From Candidatus Aenigmatarchaeota archaeon (GTDB taxonomy: Archaea > Aenigmatarchaeota > Aenigmatarchaeia > CG10238-14 > SCSR01): a DNA stretch of 50,321 nucleotides. This document shows positions 21,559 to 29,656 of this stretch, piece by piece (the stretch's first letter is position 1; each line of letters starts with the position of its first letter). The stretch is taken from NCBI GenBank assembly GCA_018920185.1, contig JAHLMT010000004.1, positions 1-50,321 of the forward strand, written 5' to 3'. Both the position numbers and the translations under genes were made by a program. Under the pieces are notes generated by a model. It was not told the DNA's origin. It made no database searches and saw only the letters and a list, made by a program, of their open reading frames with translations.

Positions 21559-22710
21559 TTACCTAATCACGTCGATGCCGAGTGTTTGACTGATTTCTCT
21601 GACAACTGGTGCCTCTCTGCTTACTGGTCCAAGTATGTACGGCGAACGTACACCTGTTATGATAGATATAACTTGCACCTTTCCTTCAAATTCTGGTATA
21701 ACTCTAGCACCCCAGTACACTTGGGCCTGTGGATCCAAATGTTGCGATACTGTTTCACCGATGAGATTTACTTCATCTAGTTTCAGATCCGGACCACCTG
21801 TTATGTGTACTAATGCTCCTGTTGCTCCTGTGTAATCCACCTCAAGCAGAGGATTCAACAATGCTTTTGTTATCGCGTCTTCTGCCCTGTTACTTGAGTT
21901 ACTTTCACCTACACCTATCGCTGCTACACCGCCTGAATGCATCACCGACTTCACATCGGCGTAGTCCAAGTTGACCAACGATGGCAATGTTATCGTCTCA
22001 GTTATCCCCTTTACCATGCTTGCTATCAACTCGTCAGCTACAGCAAATGCTTGTTGAATCGAGAGGTTACCTGCAAATTTCAGAAGCTTGTCATTTTCGA
22101 TCACAATTGCTGTATCACATACTTGTCTTAAGGATGCCAATGCCTCTTCAGCTTTGGAGATTCTTGCACCCTCAAGCTTAAATGGCATTGTTACGACAGC
22201 GATTACGATTGCTCCTTGAGATTTGGCAATTTCACACACTACTGGAATTGAACCTGAACCGGTTCCCTTTCCTAAGCCAGCGATAGCAAACACGAGGTCA
22301 GAACCCTCAAGAGCCTCCTTGATTTCGTTTCTTGACTCTTCTGCAGCTTTTCTACCTACTTCTGGAATACCTCCTGCACCTAAACCTTTTGTTAACTCAC
22401 GTCCTATGAGAATCTTTTTATCAGCCTTACCTACTGCCAAATGTTTGGCATCTGTGTTGCATGAAATCGTTGTTGCACCTTCAACTCCCATTTCTGTCAG
22501 CCGGGTGACAGCGTTCTGTCCAGCACCTCCACAGCCTATGACGGCTACCTTGGCTTTCTTTACTGAAAAACCAAATTCTTGTTCGGCAAGTTTGTAATAG
22601 TCAATATTACTGAATGTTGCACCAGATGTTGATTCTAACTTGAATCTTGTTTGTAAAGACTCCTCAACACCGACGGATTTTCCTAAAGCACTTCTAACAA
22701 TCGATTCCAT
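21559..22710 (-). CDS. ftsZ: Cell division protein FtsZ
   Basis: 383 residues. Nucleotide binding: VIGCGGAGQNAVTRL (about 58-71), the tubulin-type loop AGLGKGTGSGSIPVV (about 144-158), and the catalytic T7 loop NLDYADVKSVM (247-257) with its Asp. A 50-residue N-terminal extension and a short C-terminal tail ending TLGIDVIR are present. FtsZ polymerises into the division ring. The canonical GGGTGTG loop reads GKGTGSG here, a divergence in a normally near-invariant motif. GATAGGAGGAAT provides a strong ribosome binding site, unusual in this window where many genes look leaderless. A PRC-barrel gene lies beyond the 3' end. Confidence 0.93.
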   Translation of the reverse strand: MESIVRSALGKSVGVEESLQTRFKLESTSGATFSNIDYYKLAEQEFGFSVKKAKVAVIGCGGAGQNAVTRLTEMGVEGATTISCNTDAKHLAVGKADKKILIGRELTKGLGAGGIPEVGRKAAEESRNEIKEALEGSDLVFAIAGLGKGTGSGSIPVVCEIAKSQGAIVIAVVTMPFKLEGARISKAEEALASLRQVCDTAIVIENDKLLKFAGNLSIQQAFAVADELIASMVKGITETITLPSLVNLDYADVKSVMHSGGVAAIGVGESNSSNRAEDAITKALLNPLLEVDYTGATGALVHITGGPDLKLDEVNLIGETVSQHLDPQAQVYWGARVIPEFEGKVQVISIITGVRSPYILGPVSREAPVVREISQTLGIDVIR

Positions 22711-22715
22711 TTTAT

Positions 22716-22863
22716 TCCTCCTATCTTTTGCAAAATATATTTTGCTTCATCGAAAACCCTATTTAAGTGGGTTACGATTTAATTTTTACGAGAACGAGAT
22801 AATTATAATAACGTGTGACTAAAGCTAGAGTTACACGAGACGAGACGACGAGATTTAAACGAG
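22716..22863 (-). promoter_or_regulatory. ftsZ promoter: palindrome at the start site and CTCGT cluster
   Basis: Reading toward ftsZ: six copies of CTCGT (ACGAG on the plus strand at 22788, 22794, 22835, 22840, 22848, 22859), then TATA-like ACTTAAATAGG (22759-22769), then the perfect 16-bp palindrome GCAAAATATATTTTGC (22730-22745) where transcription should begin, then the ribosome binding site AGGAGGAAT (22714-22722). The palindrome suits a repressor or a short leader hairpin; the CTCGT cluster suits an upstream activator. Confidence 0.5.
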
Positions 22864-23031
22864 TAAAATTTATTTCATTCTAATTTATAAATATTTATAT
22901 TCGGCATATACTATATTTTTCAGTAAACAATTCTAAGAAAAAATTTACAATTTTTGAATTGTGTCTAAAAAGAAATTCAAATACAACTTGTTGTATACTG
23001 TACATACACAAATGAAACGCATATTTCAACT
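22864..23031. other. AT-rich spacer upstream of the ftsZ control region
   Basis: No gene seen. It holds several TATA-like stretches (TTATAAATATTTATATTC at 22885-22902) that could belong to either direction. Confidence 0.4.
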
Positions 23032-24129
23032 TCAATCCTTGTCTAACAAACTATCTTCAACAAATTTTTTGATTTCTTCTTTATCTTTTGTCGGTTGCAG
23101 ATCCTCTGTGAATTTCTGGAAATCCCAAATAGGCCCGTAAAATTTTTTTATCTCCTCTAAACTCAGGTTAGGTGGGGTGCCTTTAATCATCCTCAGCATC
23201 TCCTGTATCATGACTTCATAAGAAAGTGGACCTTGTGGAACTACCGTCTGGTGTCCATCATTGAAAATCTCCATCTCCCCCCTTCTACCTGTAGAAATCT
23301 CTTCCTCTGTGCTAAGATAGTTCAAATCGACAACGGCATCTTCAAACTTTATTCTGAACTTTTTATGCTCCAGTTCGAATCCTTTGCCAACCCTAACTAC
23401 AATCTCAGAATCTTTGAAATTTTCACCTTTTAGGATAAATCTGCACTCTACAGCACTTGGATTAACGGTATCGTATAGAGGTTGAACTACGAAAGTTCTA
23501 GCATCCACTAGCTTGAAGCTATCTGCTCTCAGAACATGAGAGGTAATTTCAATAGGATGGATCCAGTCTAAAAAGATACCACCGTTTTCAGGTTTGAACA
23601 ACCAAGTTCTACGTGCATCCTCAGAATTAGTTTTCTCAAAAAATGTAGCGGATATACGGGTTATCTTACCGTATTTCTCAATAAACTCTGGAAGTCTTTT
23701 TCTTAGTTCATTAGTTAAAGCCTTTGAGAGATAATGTAAATGAATAGTTACTTTATTTTCAAATCTATTATCTCGAATGAATTTTAAAATTTCATAAAAA
23801 TCTTCCTTGTTAGTGGCAAAAGTCTTTTCTGTAACAGTTACTTTCCCATTTTCTAGTGATTGAATTGTTTGCGATTTATGGAATTGATTAGGGCTAGCTA
23901 TGTATACTATGTCTAAGTCTTCGAAAAATTTTTCTGGTAAAGGGTCACCTGGATTTATTCTAAAGTATCTGTCTTCAGATATACCATATTTCTCTAATTC
24001 TTCCTTTTTGTCGTCAAAAGCTCTTGTGCCAATAGTTTTTACTAAATTTATCTCTTTGTATTGTTTCAGAACTTCGTATAAGCGTTTGACCCAATGTCCT
24101 AAACCAACTGTACCAAGATTATATACCAC
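23032..24129 (-). CDS. GFO/IDH/MocA family oxidoreductase
   Basis: 365 residues. The N-terminus NLGTVGLGHWVKRLYEVLK is a Rossmann dinucleotide fold; DIVYIASPNQFHKSQTIQSL and GKVTVTEKTFATNKEDF contain the usual substrate/cofactor Lys in a variant E-K-T (for E-K-P) motif; the C-terminal domain with FLDWIHPIEITSHVLRA holds the catalytic His region. Members oxidise sugars or their phosphates with NAD(P). A 6-phosphogluconate dehydrogenase-like gene is the next gene upstream on the same strand, so a short sugar acid or oxidative pentose-type pathway is possible but unproven. Confidence 0.75.
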   Translation of the reverse strand: MVYNLGTVGLGHWVKRLYEVLKQYKEINLVKTIGTRAFDDKKEELEKYGISEDRYFRINPGDPLPEKFFEDLDIVYIASPNQFHKSQTIQSLENGKVTVTEKTFATNKEDFYEILKFIRDNRFENKVTIHLHYLSKALTNELRKRLPEFIEKYGKITRISATFFEKTNSEDARRTWLFKPENGGIFLDWIHPIEITSHVLRADSFKLVDARTFVVQPLYDTVNPSAVECRFILKGENFKDSEIVVRVGKGFELEHKKFRIKFEDAVVDLNYLSTEEEISTGRRGEMEIFNDGHQTVVPQGPLSYEVMIQEMLRMIKGTPPNLSLEEIKKFYGPIWDFQKFTEDLQPTKDKEEIKKFVEDSLLDKD

Positions 24130-24322
24130 AGTTGTAATATCGATTTAAAGGGATAAAAGCTATAGATGTTAGTTACTATTGTCCCCAGTTTTAAAAATCC
24201 TATGCATATTGTCTGAAATAATTTTATATCCCCAGTAGTGCTTCTTGTAGAATTATTACCGAAAGATTTAAAGAGATTTAAATTTACTTGGTGTAGACAC
24301 ACTCCAGATTAAAATGTCTAGC

Positions 24323-25270
24323 TTACTTATGCCCTCCAAAAGCATGCCTTAAAGCCCCAAGAGTTTGAAAACCAAATTTAAACTTCTCCTTATCTTTCAG
24401 TTTTCTCAACTCCTCGCTAACGGCTTTTATCGCCTGCTCAATTACTTTATCTCTTTCTTCCTCTGATGCACGAGAAATAACTCTAACCCAATAGCTCACA
24501 GCAACTTCTGGTAAGGGTATATCCATCTCTTTTCCTATTTCCAGAGCCATTCTCGGATAATCACCACCCTCAACTACAGCTTCTCTGCTAACAATTTCAT
24601 CCCTCGGTATAGCAGTGAACAAATTTGATAAATGAGATTGTGTTAATCCTTCGCGAATTGTCTTAAAAATTTGTTGAGGATCAAATTCAAATTTTAGTGC
24701 AGCATTGGCAACTTCAGCTATACCCTGCATCTCTATTTGTTCCATGACATTGTGTAACATTTTGATTTTATGTCCACAGCCTGAAGAGCCTATATAAGTT
24801 GGTTTGCCTATAGCTTGCAAAATTTGCAAAACTCTATCATAAATTTCTTTCTCACCACCAGCCCATACAGCTAGTGTGCCAGCTTTAGCTCTGCTTGGAC
24901 CACCACTTACACCAACATCTAAAAAGTGAATGTTTCTTGTTTTTAGTTTTTCATAGATTTCTATCGATTGTCTCGGGTCACAATTACCAGTGTCGATAAT
25001 TATAGAATTTGGCTTTAGTGCATCAGCAAGATCAGAACCAAAAACTATTTCTTTAACAGATTCGTTAGGAACAGACAATAAAACAACATCAACATGTTCG
25101 GCTAAATCCTTAGGTGATTTTGCGATATATACGTTTTCTTTTTGAAACTTTTCAAACAATTCAGGATCAGGTGTGCGTTTATAAAGAGCTTTTAAAAACC
25201 CAGCTTTCAAAAGATTTTCAGCGATACCTAATCCCATCTTTCCTAAACCAATTATACCAACCGATAGCAA
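24323..25270 (-). CDS. gnd: 6-phosphogluconate dehydrogenase-like (Gnd/YqeC type) dehydrogenase
   Basis: 315 residues, the short form of the family. SVGIIGLGKMGLGIAENLL binds NAD(P); IIDTGNCDPRQSIEIYEKL and FLDVGVSGGPSRAKAGTLAV are the substrate-binding segments of 6-phosphogluconate dehydrogenases (VSGG), and GHKIKMLHNVMEQIEMQGI carries the catalytic Lys-Asn. The enzyme oxidatively decarboxylates 6-phosphogluconate to ribulose 5-phosphate. Distinguished from 3-hydroxyisobutyrate dehydrogenase by the KMLHN-x-x-E-x-x-x-M-Q-x-I-A-E pattern. Divergent from gatC with a shared 61-base promoter region. Confidence 0.82.
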   Translation of the reverse strand: MLSVGIIGLGKMGLGIAENLLKAGFLKALYKRTPDPELFEKFQKENVYIAKSPKDLAEHVDVVLLSVPNESVKEIVFGSDLADALKPNSIIIDTGNCDPRQSIEIYEKLKTRNIHFLDVGVSGGPSRAKAGTLAVWAGGEKEIYDRVLQILQAIGKPTYIGSSGCGHKIKMLHNVMEQIEMQGIAEVANAALKFEFDPQQIFKTIREGLTQSHLSNLFTAIPRDEIVSREAVVEGGDYPRMALEIGKEMDIPLPEVAVSYWVRVISRASEEERDKVIEQAIKAVSEELRKLKDKEKFKFGFQTLGALRHAFGGHK

Positions 25271-25331
25271 ATAGATCCCTATGATAATAGCTCTTTCAAA
25301 CTTTTATTTCTACAGATTTAATTTACTTTAT

Positions 25332-25622
25332 ATGCTAGATTACTGGAAGATTGATGGAGAATTAATTAAAAGAGTGGCAGATAATGCTCGTTTGAAGCTT
25401 ACAGAAGAAGAAATAGAAAAATTCACTATCCAGCTGAAAGACGTTTTGCAAGCTTTCAAAAGTCTAGATGAAGTAGATACCAATGATGTAAAACCTTCTT
25501 TTCACCCACAAAAAATTTCTGATGTTTATCGAGAAGACAAATCTGAAAAATTTTCATGGGAACCTTTAGCTAATACAAAACACAAGGAAGGAAAATATTT
25601 CAAAGGACCGAGAATTGTATGA
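25332..25622 (+). CDS. gatC: Aspartyl/glutamyl-tRNA amidotransferase subunit C
   Basis: 96 residues from the ATG at 25332 (MLDYWKIDGELIKRVADNAR). The helix ARLKLTEEEIEKFTIQLKDV and the following LDEVDTNDVKPSFHP loop are the GatC signature; GatC wraps GatA and GatB and stabilises the GatCAB complex. Its TGA overlaps the gatA ATG (ATGA), so the two are translationally coupled. An upstream in-frame start at 25281 would add 17 residues not found in the family. Confidence 0.9.
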   Translation: MLDYWKIDGELIKRVADNARLKLTEEEIEKFTIQLKDVLQAFKSLDEVDTNDVKPSFHPQKISDVYREDKSEKFSWEPLANTKHKEGKYFKGPRIV

Positions 25623-27010
25623 AATTAGAAAAGATCTCTGTCAAAGAATTTCTTCTGCGAACTAAAGTTGGAGATTTAGATTTAGAAGATTTTTCCGCTC
25701 ATGTAATAGAAAATTCAAGATCTATTCAAAAAAAATACAACCCATTCATTACACTCAAAGATAAAATACAAGCGCCACAAAAGAAGGGAAAATTATTTGG
25801 GTTACCTATATCAGTAAAAGATAACATTTGTACAAAAGGGATGCAAACTACTGCAGGTTCAAAAATATTAGAGGGGTATATCCCACCCTTTTCAGCAACA
25901 TGTGTTGATAATATTATGAATGAAGGTGGAGTTATTCTAGGTAAAACAGCAATGGATGAATTTGGCTTCGGCACCTTTTCTATCAATTGTGCTTACGGAA
26001 TTCCAAAAAATCCTTTGGATACAGATAGAAGTTGTGGAGGCTCATCAGGTGGCGCCAGTTGCATAACAGCAGCCGCGGATTTCCCACACATAGCATTAGC
26101 TGAAAGTACTGGGGGAAGTATATCCTGTCCCGCAGCTTTCACAGGTACTGTAGGGTTAACACCGACCTATGGGTTAGTTTCTCGATGGGGATTAATTGAT
26201 TATGCCAATAGCTTGGACAAAATCGGATGCATAGGCAAATCAGTTTATGATGTTGCCTTGTTGCTTTCTGTAATTGCAGGTAATGATCCTAGAGATTCCA
26301 CATCTTTGAATGTACCGAAGGAAGATTACACAAAATTTCTGAAAAAAGATATCAAGGGGATGAAAATTGGCGTGCCAGAAGAATACTTTGAAGGAGTAGA
26401 TGAAAAGATTACAAAAGTTGTTTGGGATGCAATCAAAAAATTAGAGGATTTAGGTGCGACTTATGAAGAAATTTCACTACCACATACCAAATATTCACTA
26501 CCCGCATATTACATCATCGCTGTATCAGAAGCGTCGACTAACTTGGCAAAATATTGTGGTATGAGATACGGTCTACATCTGCAATTACAAGGAAATTTCG
26601 ACGAATACTTTTCAACAGTTAGAAGCAACGGATTTGGCGAAGAAGCTAAAAGAAGAATTATTTTAGGAACATTTGCAAGAATGGCTGGATACAGGGATGC
26701 TTATTATCTGAAAGCCTTAAAAGTAAGAACGAAAGTGATAGAGGATTTCAAGAAAGCTTTCAAGCAATTCGATGTTCTAGCCGCACCAACAATGCCTATA
26801 GTTGCTCCCAGATTTGATGAGATAGAAAAATTGTCACCAATAGAAGTTTATATGATGGATATACTTACTGTAGCGCCAAATCTTGCTGGTATACCGATGA
26901 TTTCTGTCCCCGCTGGGAAAGTTGGTGGATTACCTGTTGGTTTGCATCTCATGAGTGACTATTTACAAGAAGGGAAGATATTACAGATTGCTAATGCTTT
27001 TTGTCTATAA
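25619..27010 (+). CDS. gatA: Aspartyl/glutamyl-tRNA amidotransferase subunit A
   Basis: 463 residues, amidase-signature family. The catalytic triad is visible: Lys in LFGLPISVKDNICTKG, cis-Ser in RSCGGSSGGASC, and nucleophilic Ser in LAESTGGSISCPAAFTGTVG. The next-to-catalytic S-x-T-G-G-S segment is intact. GatA hydrolyses glutamine and passes ammonia to GatB, which amidates Asp- or Glu-tRNA. The start overlaps the gatC stop by 4 bases. gatB is not adjacent but lies 2.6 kb downstream on the same strand, after a LAGLIDADG-type gene and an opposing Nre gene. Confidence 0.93.
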   Translation: MKLEKISVKEFLLRTKVGDLDLEDFSAHVIENSRSIQKKYNPFITLKDKIQAPQKKGKLFGLPISVKDNICTKGMQTTAGSKILEGYIPPFSATCVDNIMNEGGVILGKTAMDEFGFGTFSINCAYGIPKNPLDTDRSCGGSSGGASCITAAADFPHIALAESTGGSISCPAAFTGTVGLTPTYGLVSRWGLIDYANSLDKIGCIGKSVYDVALLLSVIAGNDPRDSTSLNVPKEDYTKFLKKDIKGMKIGVPEEYFEGVDEKITKVVWDAIKKLEDLGATYEEISLPHTKYSLPAYYIIAVSEASTNLAKYCGMRYGLHLQLQGNFDEYFSTVRSNGFGEEAKRRIILGTFARMAGYRDAYYLKALKVRTKVIEDFKKAFKQFDVLAAPTMPIVAPRFDEIEKLSPIEVYMMDILTVAPNLAGIPMISVPAGKVGGLPVGLHLMSDYLQEGKILQIANAFCL

Positions 27011-27119
27011 TTGACTCTTCTGGAAAAGTCTGTATCTCGTTGCAGAGGTTTTTCTTTTGAGATTAATGAACGAAATAGCTCCATAAAATATTTAAACATT
27101 TTATTAAATCCATTAACTT

Positions 27120-28067
27120 ATGGACGGTTATAAAAAGTTTTTAGAATACGTGAAAGACTTAATCCCTCAAGCTACACCAGAAGAATTAGCATTAGCCGGT
27201 GTCCCTTTAAATGCCATAAGACAACTTTCTTCCTTATCGTGGAGAGAGTATCATAAACTGAATAGAAAAATTTGCCAAAATCCACAAGAAATAGTAAGAA
27301 GAAGAAAACAATTAATTAAAGAGTGGTACAGTAAAACCTTTGAAGCTCATGAAAAACAATCAACGATAAAACCTACTGCTATTACGCTTGAAATGTTCCT
27401 GGAAACCTATCGAGAGGATGGTTTGTTTGCACATCCGAATGAAATTTTTGATTCCTTAAGTGAGCTATATAATTTAGGATACCATTTTCCATATACACCA
27501 AAACATAGAGACGCTTATCTAGCCGCGCTAATAACATTTACAGGACATATTGACAGAAATAGCTATTCCGTTGAAATCCAAGCAGATAAAGAAGATTTAG
27601 AAAATGTAGTAAATAAACTGGATTTGCGTGGAAAAATTGTACCAAGCAAATACGGTTATCGCAGATTACGCTTACCTGCTAGTTTAGGTAGGTTATTTAT
27701 GTTACTTGATGTCCCCGTAGGTGATAAGATGGAAACAGAGTTTAAATTACCGTCTTGGATATCTAGAGATTATTTAGGGGAATATCTCGCGGGATTATTA
27801 GATAGCCGTCTGTATATCAATAGTCACATCCAGTTAAAATTTTACAGACAAGAAAATACTATAGGATTTTTAGAACATATAAAAAATATTTTAGACGACT
27901 TTGGTATATCTGCTAATGTTAGATACTATCACTCTAAACGCCCAAATAGGATAGAGGGTGTTGTTTCCTTATCCGGAAGAGACAAGCTGAATCTTGAGAG
28001 AGTGCTACAACTTCCATTGAAATTTCCTTCTAAAATAAGGAAATTGAAAGAGGAAATTCTTAGATAA
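27120..28067 (+). CDS. Degenerate LAGLIDADG-type protein (WhiA-like domestication candidate)
   Basis: 315 residues. After a helical N-terminal 120 residues come two LAGLIDADG-like halves: AYLAALITFTGHID (132-145) and EYLAGLLDSRLYI (221-233), separated by the family's LLDVPVGDKMETEFKLPSWI linker. The first half lacks the catalytic acid (LAALITFTG), the second keeps one Asp (LAGLLDS). Homing endonucleases need an acid from each half, so cleavage is doubtful; DNA or RNA binding is more likely, as in domesticated relatives. It is free-standing, not inside an intron or intein. TATA-like AAATATTTAAACAT (27086-27099) precedes the ATG by about 25 bases. Confidence 0.6.
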   Translation: MDGYKKFLEYVKDLIPQATPEELALAGVPLNAIRQLSSLSWREYHKLNRKICQNPQEIVRRRKQLIKEWYSKTFEAHEKQSTIKPTAITLEMFLETYREDGLFAHPNEIFDSLSELYNLGYHFPYTPKHRDAYLAALITFTGHIDRNSYSVEIQADKEDLENVVNKLDLRGKIVPSKYGYRRLRLPASLGRLFMLLDVPVGDKMETEFKLPSWISRDYLGEYLAGLLDSRLYINSHIQLKFYRQENTIGFLEHIKNILDDFGISANVRYYHSKRPNRIEGVVSLSGRDKLNLERVLQLPLKFPSKIRKLKEEILR

Positions 28068-28085
28068 AATATGCGTACAAATAAA

Positions 28086-29237
28086 TCATCTCACAAACTC
28101 ACTCAACAAATTCTGTCCAAGTAATATGCTTTGTTGTTTATATCGGGAAATCGGTAGCCAGAGTCTACTTGAAATATAACTTAATGCCGAATTCATGTCA
28201 AAAAATATAGCAGGTATCTTTCTCAAAGCTTCTCTAACACACTCTCTTACAAGCCAGACACCAGTAGGTATATACCCAGGATAACTTTCCCTAAATACTA
28301 TTGCCCCAGCTTGCATCTTCATTTCTTCTAATTTCTCCATAATAGCTAAACGAGTAGAATAGTAACATCCACCTATAGAAGCGTAATCTTTTCTACCTTG
28401 ATAAAATTCAAAATCCGAAAACAGAACTTCCTCTTTTCCGAGAACATGAATGAAAGCTTCTAAAAATTCGTATCTCCACTCAGTGGGCATTAGCAGAATA
28501 ACAAAACGATTGTTGAATGTGTTTATTTCATATACTTGATAATGGTCTAGCTTTGGATAGGTTTTCATCTTTTCTAACAAATAAAGCGAAATAGTGTCAT
28601 CAACTGCTGTAATACTCCATCTTGTAGGAACTAACTTTCGATTTTTTTCTAAGCCAAATGCACCAACACTTAAAGCTTTTTGTATGGAGGAAACAAATAA
28701 CCCTTTCTCATACAATTCTATCATCGCATCTCTCGCTTTCAAGTCAGTATCATAATAAGCTTTCTCTAATTGCAAGTTCCATTTTGGATTTTCAGCGAGT
28801 TTTATTTCCTTCAATGGTGCGCTAGGTCCGAATGGTGGTACATCTTCGTGGAAGAATCCACCTCTTGGTTTTTTCTTAAATTCTGCATCGACTTCCAAAG
28901 ATTTTTTAGCTAAAGCCAATTCTTGTAAAGTTTGCACAGGTTTAGAATAAACATCCTTCACATTCAAAGTTTCCTTACCGCGAACCAAACACAATCTGAA
29001 ATTTACAACATCTTCGACAGTCTTTCCGTTTATTATCCATTGCTCAGGTAAGTCCATTATTTGTGTATCACCATGTTGGGGTGGAATTAGAGGACCGACA
29101 AAAACACGAGGATAGTTATGCCTCCCAACAAATATCGCTGGTGGACTAGCGCCCGATATACTCTCACCAATTTCAACAGATTTGAACTTCATTTTAGAAT
29201 AGAGGCGATTAAGGTATACGGCTTTGCCTTTTATCAT
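28086..29237 (-). CDS. nreA: Nre-family archaeal DNA repair protein
   Basis: 383 residues. The N-terminal segments GASPPAIFVGRHNYPRVFVG and PLIPPQHGDTQIMDLPEQW are diagnostic of the Nre family (DUF650/DUF651). Haloarchaeal NreA was linked to repair after mitomycin C damage together with UvrABC and to PCNA. The C-terminus contains QNLLSEFV, a PIP-box-like Q-x-x-L-x-x-F sequence, consistent with PCNA binding. I see no N-terminal Cys4 zinc finger, which I recall in many members. No neighbour explains its function; it opposes gatB and the LAGLIDADG gene. Confidence 0.85.
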   Translation of the reverse strand: MIKGKAVYLNRLYSKMKFKSVEIGESISGASPPAIFVGRHNYPRVFVGPLIPPQHGDTQIMDLPEQWIINGKTVEDVVNFRLCLVRGKETLNVKDVYSKPVQTLQELALAKKSLEVDAEFKKKPRGGFFHEDVPPFGPSAPLKEIKLAENPKWNLQLEKAYYDTDLKARDAMIELYEKGLFVSSIQKALSVGAFGLEKNRKLVPTRWSITAVDDTISLYLLEKMKTYPKLDHYQVYEINTFNNRFVILLMPTEWRYEFLEAFIHVLGKEEVLFSDFEFYQGRKDYASIGGCYYSTRLAIMEKLEEMKMQAGAIVFRESYPGYIPTGVWLVRECVREALRKIPAIFFDMNSALSYISSRLWLPISRYKQQSILLGQNLLSEFVR

Positions 29238-29656
29238 ACTTTACTAAGAGTTGTGCTATCAGAAATAGTTAATTAAGGTTCATTTCCTTTTATTAGAAAA
29301 TAACTTGCTGCTATTTTATTAATTTCGCTCTTCTCAGACACAGAAACGTCTGAATTTTGGTATCATCTTGTGTATTTATTGCTAATATGTTTGTGAATGT
29401 GTAAAAGAATTAGGAGATCGAAATAATAAATTTCTGTAGGAGGTATTGGTATTTCTTTCTCATTAGATTGTATAATAGTTAAGGATACTTTTGTTATTCT
29501 ATAGTACATAGGTTGGTTTGTTACAACCAAATTAAAATTAGATTCTTTAATTTATCAAATACCTATTATTAGGTGTATCAGATATTTGGACAAACGAGTG
29601 GGATGATTTGAATGAAAGGAAGATATGTGAGATTTCGCACCCATAAAAGTGATTGA
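29238..29656. other. Gene-less promoter region before gatB
   Basis: About 420 AT-rich bases. Three modest inverted repeats are visible: TCAGAC/GTCTGA (29335-29354), TTGGTT/AACCAA (29513-29530) and ATACCT/AGGTGT (29560-29577). A 14-codon ORF (29612-29656) ends directly before the gatB ATG in the same frame. No larger gene or structured RNA can be supported. Confidence 0.4.

Noticed and set aside
24099-24302. 67-codon minus-strand frame before the GFO/IDH/MocA gene
   Set aside because: Overlaps the start of that gene in another frame and looks like translated AT-rich promoter DNA.
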